The position numbers and the translations under genes were made by a program. This document shows positions 54,892-63,692 of a stretch of DNA of 64,000 nt, piece by piece. The DNA comes from Halovivax limisalsi (GTDB taxonomy: Archaea > Halobacteriota > Halobacteria > Halobacteriales > Natrialbaceae), in assembly GCF_023093535.1 (NCBI RefSeq), contig NZ_CP095757.1:2046001-2110000 (forward strand), given 5' to 3'. The notes under the pieces were generated by a model. That model was not told where the DNA came from. It saw nothing but the letters and a program-made list of their open reading frames with translations, and made no database searches. Every line of letters starts with the position of its first letter. Positions within the stretch are counted from its first letter, which is position 1.

Positions 54892-56157
54892 TCAGGCCAG
54901 CGCGCTCCCGATTCGGATGATCGAGCGTTCGCCGAAGGCGGGTCCGACGAACTGGATGCCGACGGGGAGGCCGTCGCTCGTTCCGGCGGGCACGGAGATC
55001 GCGGGGAGATCGGCGAGGTTGACGGGGACCGTGTTCGCGTCCGCGAGGTACATCGTCAGCGGGTCGTCGAGTCCCTCTCCGTGCTCGAACGGGAGGACGG
55101 GCATCGTCGGCGAGGCGATCGCGTCGACCGACGAGAGGACGCGTTCGAAGTCCTGCTTGATCCACTCGCGTGCGTCCTGGGCCTGGGCGTAGTACTTCTC
55201 GTGGTAGCCCGCCGAGAGGGCGTACGTGCCGAGTAAGATTCGGCGCTTGACCTCCTCGCCGAAGCCCTCCTTGCGGGTCGCGGCGAACGACTCGTTCCAG
55301 TTGCCGTCGGCGTCGCTGGCGTGCCCGTAGCGGACGCCGTCGTATCGGGCGAGGTTCGAGGAGGCTTCGGACATCGCGATGACGTAGTACGCCGCGACCG
55401 CGTGTTCGACCGACGGCAACTCGACTTCTTTAGTGGTCGCGCCAGCGGCCTCGAGCTCGTCGACGGCGTCCCGAAACGTCTCGACCACTGCCGGGTCCGC
55501 GCCGTCGAGCAATTCCGTCGGCACGCCGATGGTCGTCCCGTCGACGTCGCCGTCGGCGGCCTCGGCGTACGAGCCGTCGCCGGGATCAGGCTGGGTCGTC
55601 GCATCGCGCCGGTCCGGGCCCGCGATCACGTCGAGCAGGGTCGCGGCGTCCTCGACCGTCCGGCCGAACGGGCCGATCTGTTCGAGGCTGTTGGCGTAGG
55701 CGACGAGGCCGTAGCGCGAGACGAGGCCGTAGGTCGGTTTCAGGCCGACGACGCCGCAGAAGGCTGCGGGACAGCGGATCGACCCGCCCGTGTCCGACCC
55801 CAGCGCGAGGTCCGCCTCGCCCGCGGCCACGGCGGCGGCCGACCCGCCGGACGAGCCGCCGGGAACGTAGCCCGGGGCGACCGGGTTGTCCGTGGGCCCG
55901 AACGCGGACGTCTCCGTCGTCGTCCCCATCCCGAACTCGTCCATATTCGTCTTCCCGACGATCGTCGCGCCCGCTTCGCGCACCCGGGAGACGACGGTCG
56001 CGTCGTAGGGCGGGACGTACTCCTCGAGCATCCGCGAGCCGCAGGTCGTCCGCACGCCCTCGGTCGAGATGTTGTCCTTGATCGCGACCGTCCGGTCGGC
56101 CAGCGGCCCGGCGTCCGCACCCTGGATTTCCGTCTCGGTGATGAATGCGTCGGACAT
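54892..56157 (-). CDS. gatA: Asp-tRNA(Asn)/Glu-tRNA(Gln) amidotransferase subunit A
   Basis: Glutaminase subunit of GatCAB, which converts mischarged Asp-tRNA(Asn) (in archaea) to Asn-tRNA. The amidase triad is visible: Lys27 in VAIKDNIS, the cis-Ser pair near 102-103 in PGGSSGGSAA and the nucleophile Ser126 in DTGGSIRCP. The 421-residue length is at the short end of the family. gatC lies 3 bp upstream in the same operon; gatB is elsewhere. Together with aspS at the left edge this fits indirect asparaginylation. Confidence 0.94.
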   Translation of the reverse strand: MSDAFITETEIQGADAGPLADRTVAIKDNISTEGVRTTCGSRMLEEYVPPYDATVVSRVREAGATIVGKTNMDEFGMGTTTETSAFGPTDNPVAPGYVPGGSSGGSAAAVAAGEADLALGSDTGGSIRCPAAFCGVVGLKPTYGLVSRYGLVAYANSLEQIGPFGRTVEDAATLLDVIAGPDRRDATTQPDPGDGSYAEAADGDVDGTTIGVPTELLDGADPAVVETFRDAVDELEAAGATTKEVELPSVEHAVAAYYVIAMSEASSNLARYDGVRYGHASDADGNWNESFAATRKEGFGEEVKRRILLGTYALSAGYHEKYYAQAQDAREWIKQDFERVLSSVDAIASPTMPVLPFEHGEGLDDPLTMYLADANTVPVNLADLPAISVPAGTSDGLPVGIQFVGPAFGERSIIRIGSALA

Positions 56158-56160
56158 GGC

Positions 56161-56439
56161 TCAGGAGACGTTCGGGCCCTTGAAGCGGTCGTCTTCGCGG
56201 TCCGGTGCGTTCTCGAATACCTGCTCTCGCGTGAGGGTACTTTGCGATTCGTCGGGGCGCAACACGGTGTGCAGATCGCTCTCGCGGTCGACGTCCGGCA
56301 CCGCATCGAGGGTCTCGAACGCATCGAGGATCTCCTCGAACTGGCTGGCAAAGCGCTCGACCTCGTCGTCGTCCAGTTCGATCCGGGCCAGCGACGCGAC
56401 GTGGCGCACCTCGGCCGGATCGACGCCCTCTTCGCTCAT
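56161..56439 (-). CDS. gatC: Asp-tRNA(Asn)/Glu-tRNA(Gln) amidotransferase subunit C
   Basis: A 92-residue subunit that wraps the GatA-GatB interface. It shows the family pattern VRHVASLARIELDDDEVERF, then FEEILDAFETLDAVPDV and the C-terminal REQVFENAPDREDDRFKGP. A TATA-like CTTACTCC (minus strand, 56462-56469) gives a leaderless start. It is the first gene of gatC-gatA. Confidence 0.93.
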   Translation of the reverse strand: MSEEGVDPAEVRHVASLARIELDDDEVERFASQFEEILDAFETLDAVPDVDRESDLHTVLRPDESQSTLTREQVFENAPDREDDRFKGPNVS

Positions 56440-56909
56440 GTTGAAGGCGACTGGTCTCCGGGGAGTAAGCGTTTCGATACGCGAGAAAGCGCCGGCGGAT
56501 AGTTCTGGTCTCCGGGTTTGGCGTCGATTCGACCCACTCTCTTCTTGCCCGTGCGTCTCGCTAGCCCGTCGGGCTCTCTCCGACCGCGGGTAGAGGGTAG
56601 CCGAGAGAGGTTTGTCGAGGCCCTCGCCGTGGACGCTGTTTCACCACGGGAGATAAGAAACGAATATGTTCGCGCGGTTCCCACGGCCCGGGAATCGGCC
56701 ACAACCCCAAGCGACTCGACTACCGTCGGTCGAACGATGACGGTATCGCACGACGATCGACGCCGATCGGTGACAGCACGTCCGACGGACCGTCGAGATC
56801 GCTTGCCTTTCTTCGAGCAGTCGCCGGATCCGATTACAGTGATCGGTCACGGGAAGTCGACACCTTTTCAATGTCACCACCGAGAGAGCCAGTCAGTGAG
56901 GACGGCACA
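56440..56909. other. 470-bp intergenic region between gatC and the Fe-S/NrfD operon
   Basis: No convincing gene is seen. Plus-strand frames up to about 130 codons exist but have poor codon bias. It holds the gatC promoter at its left end and, at its right end, a likely promoter for the Fe-S operon (T-rich CCTTTTCAATG near 56863-56873, about 40 bp before the ATG). Confidence 0.5.
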
Positions 56910-58634
56910 ATGAGCACGAACACAGACGACGAATCGTTCCATCCGCTCGGCGAGGAGTGGGAGTCGGAGCTCACCGAGATGCTCGACGACACCGAGTACG
57001 ACACCGACCTCGGCCTCGCTATGGCGGAAGACGCCCAGCGCCTGGTCGCCGGGGAGATGACCGAAGCCGAATTCCACGAGAAGTATCACGACGAGGTGAT
57101 GGCGGAGTTCGGCGAAGATCAGCGACCGACCGCCGAGGCCTACGAGGAGCTGGAGGCCGACGACGGCGGCGGCCTCTTCGACGCGCTCGCCTCGATCGAC
57201 GCCGACGACGATCAGAGTCGGCGCGAGGTCCTGAAGAAGATGGGGGTCGGCGGTGCCGCCGTCGGCGTCGGTGGTCTCGTGACTGCCGACGACGACGTCA
57301 GTGAGCGTGCGAGCGCGAGCGCCAGTTCCGAGGACGACACCGACGGCGTCCAGTGGGGCATGACGATCGACCTCGAGGTCTGTGACGGCTGTCTCTCCTG
57401 CGTGCAAGCCTGTTCACAGGAGAACAACCTCGATCAGGGGGTCAACTGGATGTACGTCCTGGCCTACGAGGACGAGAACGTCTCGGTCCCCGAAGACGCA
57501 CAGGGGACGGATTACCCGATGCTCGTTCGCCCCTGCCAGCACTGTTCTGACGCCCCCTGCGAGAAGGTCTGTCCGACCACGGCGCGCCACACGCGGAACA
57601 AGGACGGCATCGTCCTGACGGACTACGACGTCTGCATCGGCTGTCGTTACTGCCAGGTCGCCTGTCCGTACGGCGTCAACTACTTCCAGTGGGACGAGCC
57701 CGACGTCTCCCAGGACCAGATCGTCTCCCGGGCGAACGAGAACGAAGCGATGAAAGAGTCGATCGGCAACGAGGAAATCGAATTCGGCGAACCCGGCGAT
57801 CACATCCACGACGACCGCGGTCGACCGGTCGACAGCCGCTCGCCCCGCGGCGTCATGAGCAAGTGTACGTTCTGTCCGACCCGCCAGGACGGTCGCGGCG
57901 GGGACGACAAGATCGGAACGACCGCCTGCATGGACGCGTGCCCGCCCGGGGCGATCCAGTTCGGCGACGTCAACGATCCGGGGAGCGATCCGAGCGTGTA
58001 CGCGGACCACCCGGCCTTCGGACGCGCCGTCGAGATGCTGGTCGAGACGCCGATCACAATTGACACCTCGTACGAGAACCGCGGCTCGCAGCGGCTCCTT
58101 TCCCCGACGCGGGAGGACGTCCTCACCGCGTTAGAGGGTGAGAGCGGCCTGAGCCTCGACGAGGTCGTCGAAGCGGTCGAGGACCTGACAATCGACCTCG
58201 TCGCGCAGTTCCGCGCCGTCGACGTGGCGGCCGAGGAGATCGACCTCACCGACCACCCGGACCACAGTCGCGCCATCGTCTCCGGCGTCGAGCGGATCCG
58301 CGAGTACGTCACGGCGTTCGAGGACGCTGGCGTCGACTTCGAATCCGAGGAGGTCCGCCAGCAACTCCGACTCGGCGAGGAGAGCTTCGACGACGCGATG
58401 GGTCGCCTCCGGGCGGAGTTCGGCGAGGGTGCCTCGAGCTTTAACCTCCTCGGCGACATAGGGACGAATCCCAACGTGACCTACATCGGAAACGAACCTG
58501 GTCCCAACGCCCACCAGGTTGAGGGACCAACCCAGTACGCCGATATCGATTACGAACGGGCCGACGGATCGGAAGTGTCGCTCGTCGACAACCGGATGGA
58601 CGTCGTCGATGAAGAAACCGTGAGGGGGATCTAA
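56910..58634 (+). CDS. Four-cluster Fe-S electron-transfer protein (PsrB/HmcB type) with internal twin-arginine motif
   Basis: A 574-residue protein. Cysteine groups for four [4Fe-4S] clusters: CDGCLSCVQAC (158-168), CQHCSDAPCEKVC (209-221), CIGCRYCQVAC (242-252) and CTFC...CMDACP. It resembles the Fe-S subunit of molybdopterin oxidoreductases such as polysulfide, tetrathionate or DMSO reductase. A twin-arginine stretch with hydrophobic run (SRREVLKKMGVGGAAVGVGG) lies at 103-122, behind an acidic leader of about 100 residues, so export may use a very long signal. A C-terminal helical region (about 410-510) is unusual. It is first in a three-gene operon with an NrfD-like protein. Confidence 0.82.
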   Translation: MSTNTDDESFHPLGEEWESELTEMLDDTEYDTDLGLAMAEDAQRLVAGEMTEAEFHEKYHDEVMAEFGEDQRPTAEAYEELEADDGGGLFDALASIDADDDQSRREVLKKMGVGGAAVGVGGLVTADDDVSERASASASSEDDTDGVQWGMTIDLEVCDGCLSCVQACSQENNLDQGVNWMYVLAYEDENVSVPEDAQGTDYPMLVRPCQHCSDAPCEKVCPTTARHTRNKDGIVLTDYDVCIGCRYCQVACPYGVNYFQWDEPDVSQDQIVSRANENEAMKESIGNEEIEFGEPGDHIHDDRGRPVDSRSPRGVMSKCTFCPTRQDGRGGDDKIGTTACMDACPPGAIQFGDVNDPGSDPSVYADHPAFGRAVEMLVETPITIDTSYENRGSQRLLSPTREDVLTALEGESGLSLDEVVEAVEDLTIDLVAQFRAVDVAAEEIDLTDHPDHSRAIVSGVERIREYVTAFEDAGVDFESEEVRQQLRLGEESFDDAMGRLRAEFGEGASSFNLLGDIGTNPNVTYIGNEPGPNAHQVEGPTQYADIDYERADGSEVSLVDNRMDVVDEETVRGI

Positions 58635-59981
58635 ATGAGTACGAAGACGCCATCCTCGGAGGACATCCTGCGTCCGGTCAACACGCTCACCAAAAAGTGG
58701 ATCGCGCTGGTCTCCATCGCCGGCCTCGCGTTCGTCCTCTTCCTGATCGGCTGGGCCTACCAGCTCCAGGAAGGCCTCGTCGTCACCGGTCTCGGTGACT
58801 GGGGGAGCGGCGGCGGCGTGACCTGGGGTGTCTACATCGGCGCGTTCATCTGGTGGGTCGGGATCGCCCACGGCGGGATCATCCTCTCTGCGGCCGTCAG
58901 GCTGCTCGGGATGGAACGCTACATGCCGGTCGCGCGCATGGCGGAACTGCTCACGCTGGCCGGCCTCTCGGCGGCCGGCTTCTACATCATCGTCCACATG
59001 GGCCGTCCGGACCGCATGGTGACGAGCGTGCTCGGCCACTATCACATCACGGTCCACAACTCGCCGCTGGTATGGGACGTGACCGTCATCACGGCTTACT
59101 TCGTGCTGACGGCGACCTACCTCGGGCTGACGATCCGGTACGACGTCGTCCGACTGCGCGACGACCTGCCCGACATCCTCGAACCCGTCTACAAGTTCCT
59201 CACCCTCGGGTACACCGAGGAGGAGGACGAAGTGATCGAGCGGATGGTGTGGTGGATCGCGGCGGCGATCATCATCATGGCGCCGCTACTCCTCCACGGC
59301 GGGGTCATCCCGTGGCTGTTCTCGCTGCTGGGTACCTACCCCGTCTGGGACGGCGGTATCCAGGGCCCGCAGTTCCTCTCGATCGCGCTCACCTCGGCGA
59401 TCAGCGGCGTCATCGTCGCCGCGGCGGCGTTCACGAAGGCCTACGAGTGGGAACACATCATCACGCGCGATGTCTTCCGCGGTCTCCTGCTCTGGCTGGG
59501 CTTCTTCTGTCTGATGTTCCTCTGGTTCCAGCTCCAGCAGGTCATCAACGGGATCTTCATCCCCGGAGTCGCGGCCGGCGAGGCAACCCACGGCAAGCTT
59601 CACCACCCGCTGTACCTGCTCTCGCTGGGGCTGGTGGCGGCGAGTATGATCTACATCTTCGCCCAGGGGCTCAGGCCGGTGCTCTTTACCAAGACGCGAG
59701 CGATCATCGTCGCGGTCGCCGTGCTGACGGCCACGCTGGTCGAGAAGATCCTCTTCGTCGTCGAAGGGTTCCTCTACGTCCAGTTCAGCATCTACGAGGC
59801 CGTTCCTGGCGAGTACTTCCCGAGCCTGATCGAGATCGCGTCGGTGCTCGGGACGATCGGGATGGTCTGTCTGATCTTTCTCCTGGTCTCGAAGGTCGTG
59901 CCGATCGTCGAACTCCACGCGATCGAGCACCTGAACGGTGAGCACGGTCACGACGACGGACCCACGGAGGTGGAAGCATGA
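58635..59981 (+). CDS. NrfD/PsrC-type membrane quinone-interacting subunit
   Basis: A 448-residue integral membrane protein with about 10 helices. Family blocks include GVYIGAFIWWVGIAHGGIILSA, MGRPDRMVTSVLGHYH and a quinone-site region with LLLHGG. Proteins of this family pass electrons between menaquinone and a Fe-S subunit. It starts directly after the Fe-S gene (ATG at 58635) and its stop overlaps the third gene by 4 bp. A ligand-rich, His-containing tail (EHGHDDGP) ends the protein. Confidence 0.88.
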   Translation: MSTKTPSSEDILRPVNTLTKKWIALVSIAGLAFVLFLIGWAYQLQEGLVVTGLGDWGSGGGVTWGVYIGAFIWWVGIAHGGIILSAAVRLLGMERYMPVARMAELLTLAGLSAAGFYIIVHMGRPDRMVTSVLGHYHITVHNSPLVWDVTVITAYFVLTATYLGLTIRYDVVRLRDDLPDILEPVYKFLTLGYTEEEDEVIERMVWWIAAAIIIMAPLLLHGGVIPWLFSLLGTYPVWDGGIQGPQFLSIALTSAISGVIVAAAAFTKAYEWEHIITRDVFRGLLLWLGFFCLMFLWFQLQQVINGIFIPGVAAGEATHGKLHHPLYLLSLGLVAASMIYIFAQGLRPVLFTKTRAIIVAVAVLTATLVEKILFVVEGFLYVQFSIYEAVPGEYFPSLIEIASVLGTIGMVCLIFLLVSKVVPIVELHAIEHLNGEHGHDDGPTEVEA

Positions 59982-60295
59982 GCCTGCAGCAAAGCGCCCT
60001 CGATCTGACGACGCTCGCACTCGCGGAACTACCGCTCTATCACGGCTACATGCCGTCGAGCGAAACCACCGGGTTCCCGGGGCCCGGCTCCTGGCTGATC
60101 TTCGGCGTCATCCTGATGCCGGTGTACGTGATGACGATCTCCTGGTTCGTCGGCAAGCCCAAGGACTCGAGTACGGGGCTGCTCGGCGTGCTCTACCTCG
60201 TCGGGGTGACGGCCAACATGTGGATCGGCATGCTCGTCCTCACGGTCCTCATCGGCGTCGTCTTCTACGGCGGCGCGCCGTCGCCGATCGGGTAA
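59978..60295 (+). CDS. Small membrane subunit of the Fe-S/NrfD operon
   Basis: A 105-residue protein with two strong helices (about 38-58, GSWLIFGVILMPVYVMTISWF; and about 70-100, LLGVLYLVGVTANMWIGMLVL). The ATG overlaps the NrfD stop by 4 bp, so it is co-translated and probably a small subunit of the same complex. I know of no named family. Confidence 0.72.
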   Translation: MSLQQSALDLTTLALAELPLYHGYMPSSETTGFPGPGSWLIFGVILMPVYVMTISWFVGKPKDSSTGLLGVLYLVGVTANMWIGMLVLTVLIGVVFYGGAPSPIG

Positions 60296-60401
60296 CGAAC
60301 TCGCCGCGTTTGGCTGCGGTTTTCATCCGTTTTGCGGGCCCGTCGAGTGAACTAGCAAACATACAAGAGTCGTCCACGTCCTAGTATACGAGTACTGCAC
60401 C

Positions 60402-61520
60402 ATGAGTCACACCGCAGACGACGTCTACGACGCGCTCGAATCCGTCACGGATCCCGCTCTCGGTGACGACATCGTCTCGCTTGGCCTCGTCAACGACGTC
60501 TCGATCGAGGAGGACACGGCGACCATCTCCCTCGCGCTGAACACCCCCTACGCCACGGAGGAACTCGAGCTCGGCACGGCGGTCCGTGACGCCGTCTCCG
60601 AGCTGGGGCTCGAACCGGACATCCGGGCGAAGGTCAGCGAGGAGCTGGGCTTCGACACCGAGGTCCTGCCCCGCGTGAAGAACGTCATCGCCGTCTCCTC
60701 GGGGAAAGGGGGCGTCGGCAAGACCACCGTCGCGGCCAACCTCGCCGCCGGCCTCGAACGGAAGGGCGCGATGGTTGGCCTGCTCGACGCGGACATTCAC
60801 GGCCCGAACGTGCCGCGGATCCTCCCCGTCGAGAGCGAACCCGGCGTCACGCCGGACGACAACCTCGTGCCGCCGCGATCCGACGGGGTTCGGATCATCT
60901 CCACCGGCTTCCTGCTCGAGGACGAGGACGATCCGGCCATGCTCCGCGGTCCGATGGTCAACAAGTTCATGATGAAGTTCTTCGAGGGCGTCGAGTGGGG
61001 CCGGCTGGACTACCTCGTCGTCGACCTCCCGCCGGGGACCGGCGACGCGACGCTGAACCTCCTGCAGGCGATGCCCGTCACGGGAACCGTCATCGTCACG
61101 ACGCCCCAGGACATGGCGCTCGACGACACGCGCAAGGGCATCCAGATGTACAACGAACACGACACGCCCGTCTTCGGTATCGTCGAGAACATGAGCACGT
61201 TCATCTGTCCGAGCTGCGGCGACGAACACCGGCTGCTCGGGGATCGCGAAGGCGTCGAACGGACGCTGTCGGACTACGATGTCCCGTTGCTCGGCTCCTT
61301 ACCCATGCATCCCGATTTCGGCGCCGACGGCTCCCGCGGCGCGCTCGCGAAGGACGAGGACAGCCCCGTCGGCGACCAGGTTCGCGATCTCGTCGACACG
61401 ATCGCCGATCGCATCAGTGCAGTCAATCGGCAGAAGGTCGCGTCCCACCGGGGCGAGGCCGGCGACGACGAAGACGCGGAGACGCCGTCGATCAAGAGCG
61501 AGTACGACGTGTTCGAGTAA
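60402..61520 (+). CDS. mrp: Mrp/NBP35-family Fe-S carrier ATPase with N-terminal MIP18 domain
   Basis: A 372-residue P-loop protein that carries Fe-S clusters to apoproteins. The N-terminal DUF59/MIP18 domain (about 1-85, DPALGDDIVSLGLV) precedes the deviant Walker A SSGKGGVGKTT (100-109), and the CPSC cysteines (Cys269/Cys272, in TFICPSCGDEH) bridge the cluster between subunits. An acidic tail follows (about 345-372). A TATA-like CATACAAG (60359-60366) lies upstream. It probably supplies clusters to enzymes such as the Fe-S protein and aconitase in this window. Confidence 0.93.
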   Translation: MSHTADDVYDALESVTDPALGDDIVSLGLVNDVSIEEDTATISLALNTPYATEELELGTAVRDAVSELGLEPDIRAKVSEELGFDTEVLPRVKNVIAVSSGKGGVGKTTVAANLAAGLERKGAMVGLLDADIHGPNVPRILPVESEPGVTPDDNLVPPRSDGVRIISTGFLLEDEDDPAMLRGPMVNKFMMKFFEGVEWGRLDYLVVDLPPGTGDATLNLLQAMPVTGTVIVTTPQDMALDDTRKGIQMYNEHDTPVFGIVENMSTFICPSCGDEHRLLGDREGVERTLSDYDVPLLGSLPMHPDFGADGSRGALAKDEDSPVGDQVRDLVDTIADRISAVNRQKVASHRGEAGDDEDAETPSIKSEYDVFE

Positions 61521-61643
61521 ACTTCCAGCAGTCTCGATTGCGGTTCCGGCCAGCTCCGACGGGTCGAGGTCGGACCCGCGTTCGCTTCTCGCAACCGCCA
61601 CCACTCGCGCCCGATCGGGTAGCTGCCCTGTGTCTCGATGGCG

Positions 61644-62897
61644 TCACCCCTCGAGGCGCGACTCGACGTACCGGCGGACGTGGTCGTCCATGCGCCGTTT
61701 GTAGCCGGCCCGCCGCGCGAGTCGGTCGAGTTCTCGCGAGACTAACGTCCCGTACTGGAGGGCCTTCTTCGAGCGATCGGCGACGTCGGCCGGCAGGTGT
61801 TCCCGGGCGATGCGGCGGAGGCCGACCTTTCGCGTCGACCCGGCGACGAGGAGGGAGTCGGGCAGGGCCAGCGCGGGTTCGACGACCGCGTCGTGGAGGT
61901 ACGGCGTTACCGGCTCGACGCCGGCCGCCTCGACGGCCAGGACGTCGCGTTCGAGTTGCGTCGGAAGGGTCGCGAGCTGTTCGCGAACGGCGCCCCGGAC
62001 CGTCGTCGCGTCGACCCGGTGATCGAGCGTCGCGACCTTCTCGTAGCCCCCGAAGAGCTCGTCGGCACCCTGGCCCAGGACGAGGCGATCGATCCCGTCC
62101 GTTGCGGCGGCCGACGCGACCAGGTAGATCGCGGTGGCGATGGCGACGTCCATCGCGTTCGTCCGATCGATCGCCCGCGCGACGGTCGGGACGGCCCGCT
62201 CGACGTCCTCGATCGAGAGCTCGCGCACGCGCAGATCGTCCGCGCGTCCCATCGCCGCGGCCGCGGAGCGAGCGGCCTCGACGTCGTGGCCGTCCGGAAG
62301 CCCCACGACGTACAGCGGCGTCTCGCCGAACGCCGCCAGCAGCGCCGAGTCGACGCCGCCGGAGAAGGCGACCGCGGTCGATGCTGCAACCTCGGTTCCC
62401 TCGCCACTTCCGTCCGCGCGAGCGGTCGATTCGAGTTCCGCGCGGCTCACTCGTTCGAGTGCGGATTCGACCCGATCGAGCGACTCGGCTATCGGTTCCG
62501 GTTGCGGGAGGCGCCAATCCCCGGGTCCCTTTCGAGCGACGGCTCCGTTTCGCCCGGCGATCGTCCCGGCCGGCACCGCGACCGGTTCCTCGAGCACTGT
62601 CGGTCGATGACCCCACCTCTGGGGCTCGACGGCGCCGATTCCCTTCCAGACGGGCGACCCTGGGCCGGGTGGCTCCGAGAACGATGTGGGGTCCGCCTCG
62701 GCTTCGTCGACACTGTCGAGGACCCCGGCCTCGACGAACAGCGGGACGCGCCCGAGGACGTCGCGGACGAGCCGGCCGTCGTACGCGCCGGCGAAGCCGC
62801 CGGTGCCGGGGAGCGGGTCGTTCGTCTCGATCGCCTCGTGTATCCGTTCAGGGGTCCCCCGGCCGGATCCGAAGCGAAGAGCGGTCGCGTCGGGCAT
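61644..62897 (-). CDS. Asparagine-synthase-like ATP-pyrophosphatase without glutaminase domain
   Basis: A 417-residue protein. The PP-loop FSGGVDSALLA (Ser179) and the LVLGQGADELFGGYEK motif of the Asn_synthase domain are present. The N-terminal part (1-165) lacks the Cys2 nucleophile of class II glutaminases and looks like a degraded or replaced domain (GGFAGAYDGRLVRD is reminiscent). Ammonia or another nitrogen donor may be used, or the substrate may differ. It directly follows a PHP gene, with no spacer. Confidence 0.8.
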   Translation of the reverse strand: MPDATALRFGSGRGTPERIHEAIETNDPLPGTGGFAGAYDGRLVRDVLGRVPLFVEAGVLDSVDEAEADPTSFSEPPGPGSPVWKGIGAVEPQRWGHRPTVLEEPVAVPAGTIAGRNGAVARKGPGDWRLPQPEPIAESLDRVESALERVSRAELESTARADGSGEGTEVAASTAVAFSGGVDSALLAAFGETPLYVVGLPDGHDVEAARSAAAAMGRADDLRVRELSIEDVERAVPTVARAIDRTNAMDVAIATAIYLVASAAATDGIDRLVLGQGADELFGGYEKVATLDHRVDATTVRGAVREQLATLPTQLERDVLAVEAAGVEPVTPYLHDAVVEPALALPDSLLVAGSTRKVGLRRIAREHLPADVADRSKKALQYGTLVSRELDRLARRAGYKRRMDDHVRRYVESRLEG

Positions 62898-63581
62898 TCA
62901 AAAGAGTCCGGTGAGTCCGCTGACGACGCGGCGTTTGACGCCGCCGGCCGCCTGCCGGAAGCTGATGTGCCAGGGGGTGCGCTTGCCGTCGACGGTCGTC
63001 TCGCCGGCCTCGATGGCGTCGACGATGGCCTCGGCCGTCGGCTCGTCCGTGTGGACGTGCGTGACCGCCTGGCCGACCATCTCGCTGATGTGGGCGTCGC
63101 TGCCGGCGGTCATCGGCAGATCGTGCGTGCGCGCGAACCGCCTGGCCTGCCGGTTCGACCGACCCGTCAACAGTCGCGAGTTGTAGACCTCGATGGCGTC
63201 GGCCGCGGCGAGTTCCGTTCGCGTGATGCGGGCCATCACGCCGTGGCGCGACTCCTGAAAGGGATGCGGAATAACGGCGATGCCGCCGCGATCGTGGATC
63301 CGGTCGAGCGTCTCGCCGAAGGAGAGTCCGGGCGCGACCGCCTCCTCGATGCCGATCCCGAGCACGTGGCCGGCCTTGCTCGAAATTTCCATGCCGGGGA
63401 TGCCGACGAGCCCGTACGACGGGGCCAGTTCGACGGCGTCGAGGCTGGCGGCGATCTCGTCGTGATCGGTGATCGCGATGGCGTCGAGCCCGACCGCCGC
63501 GGCCTGCTCGAGGACCAGCTCGACCGGATCACGCCCGTCGTGGGACAGCGACGTGTGGGTGTGAAGTTCCACCGTCTGCAC
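62898..63581 (-). CDS. PHP-domain phosphoesterase
   Basis: A 227-residue protein of the PHP family (RNase-AM/YciV-like). Metal ligands: VELHTHTSLSHDG at the N-terminus, AITDHDEIAA near 43, EISSKAGHVLGIGI and HPFQESRHG, then TAGSDAHISEMV. The GTG start (63581) puts the HTH motif at residues 7-9; longer starts up to 63650 exist. It is followed without a gap by the asparagine-synthase-like gene. A nuclease or nucleotide phosphatase role is likely; substrate unknown. Confidence 0.82.
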   Translation of the reverse strand: MQTVELHTHTSLSHDGRDPVELVLEQAAAVGLDAIAITDHDEIAASLDAVELAPSYGLVGIPGMEISSKAGHVLGIGIEEAVAPGLSFGETLDRIHDRGGIAVIPHPFQESRHGVMARITRTELAAADAIEVYNSRLLTGRSNRQARRFARTHDLPMTAGSDAHISEMVGQAVTHVHTDEPTAEAIVDAIEAGETTVDGKRTPWHISFRQAAGGVKRRVVSGLTGLF

Positions 63582-63692
63582 GCCCTGACGTTGCCCCCCA
63601 CCGATCAAAAGGGAATCGGTCCGGTTCGTGGGGCGTTCGGCCCCAGACACGGGAGGACGTCACGGTCCGGCCGTCCGGGAACGATCGCGTTC

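Noticed and set aside
54656-55192. 178-codon plus-strand frame downstream of the 135-aa gene
   Set aside because: Antisense to gatA for half its length, Ser/Arg-rich, with no recognisable pattern.
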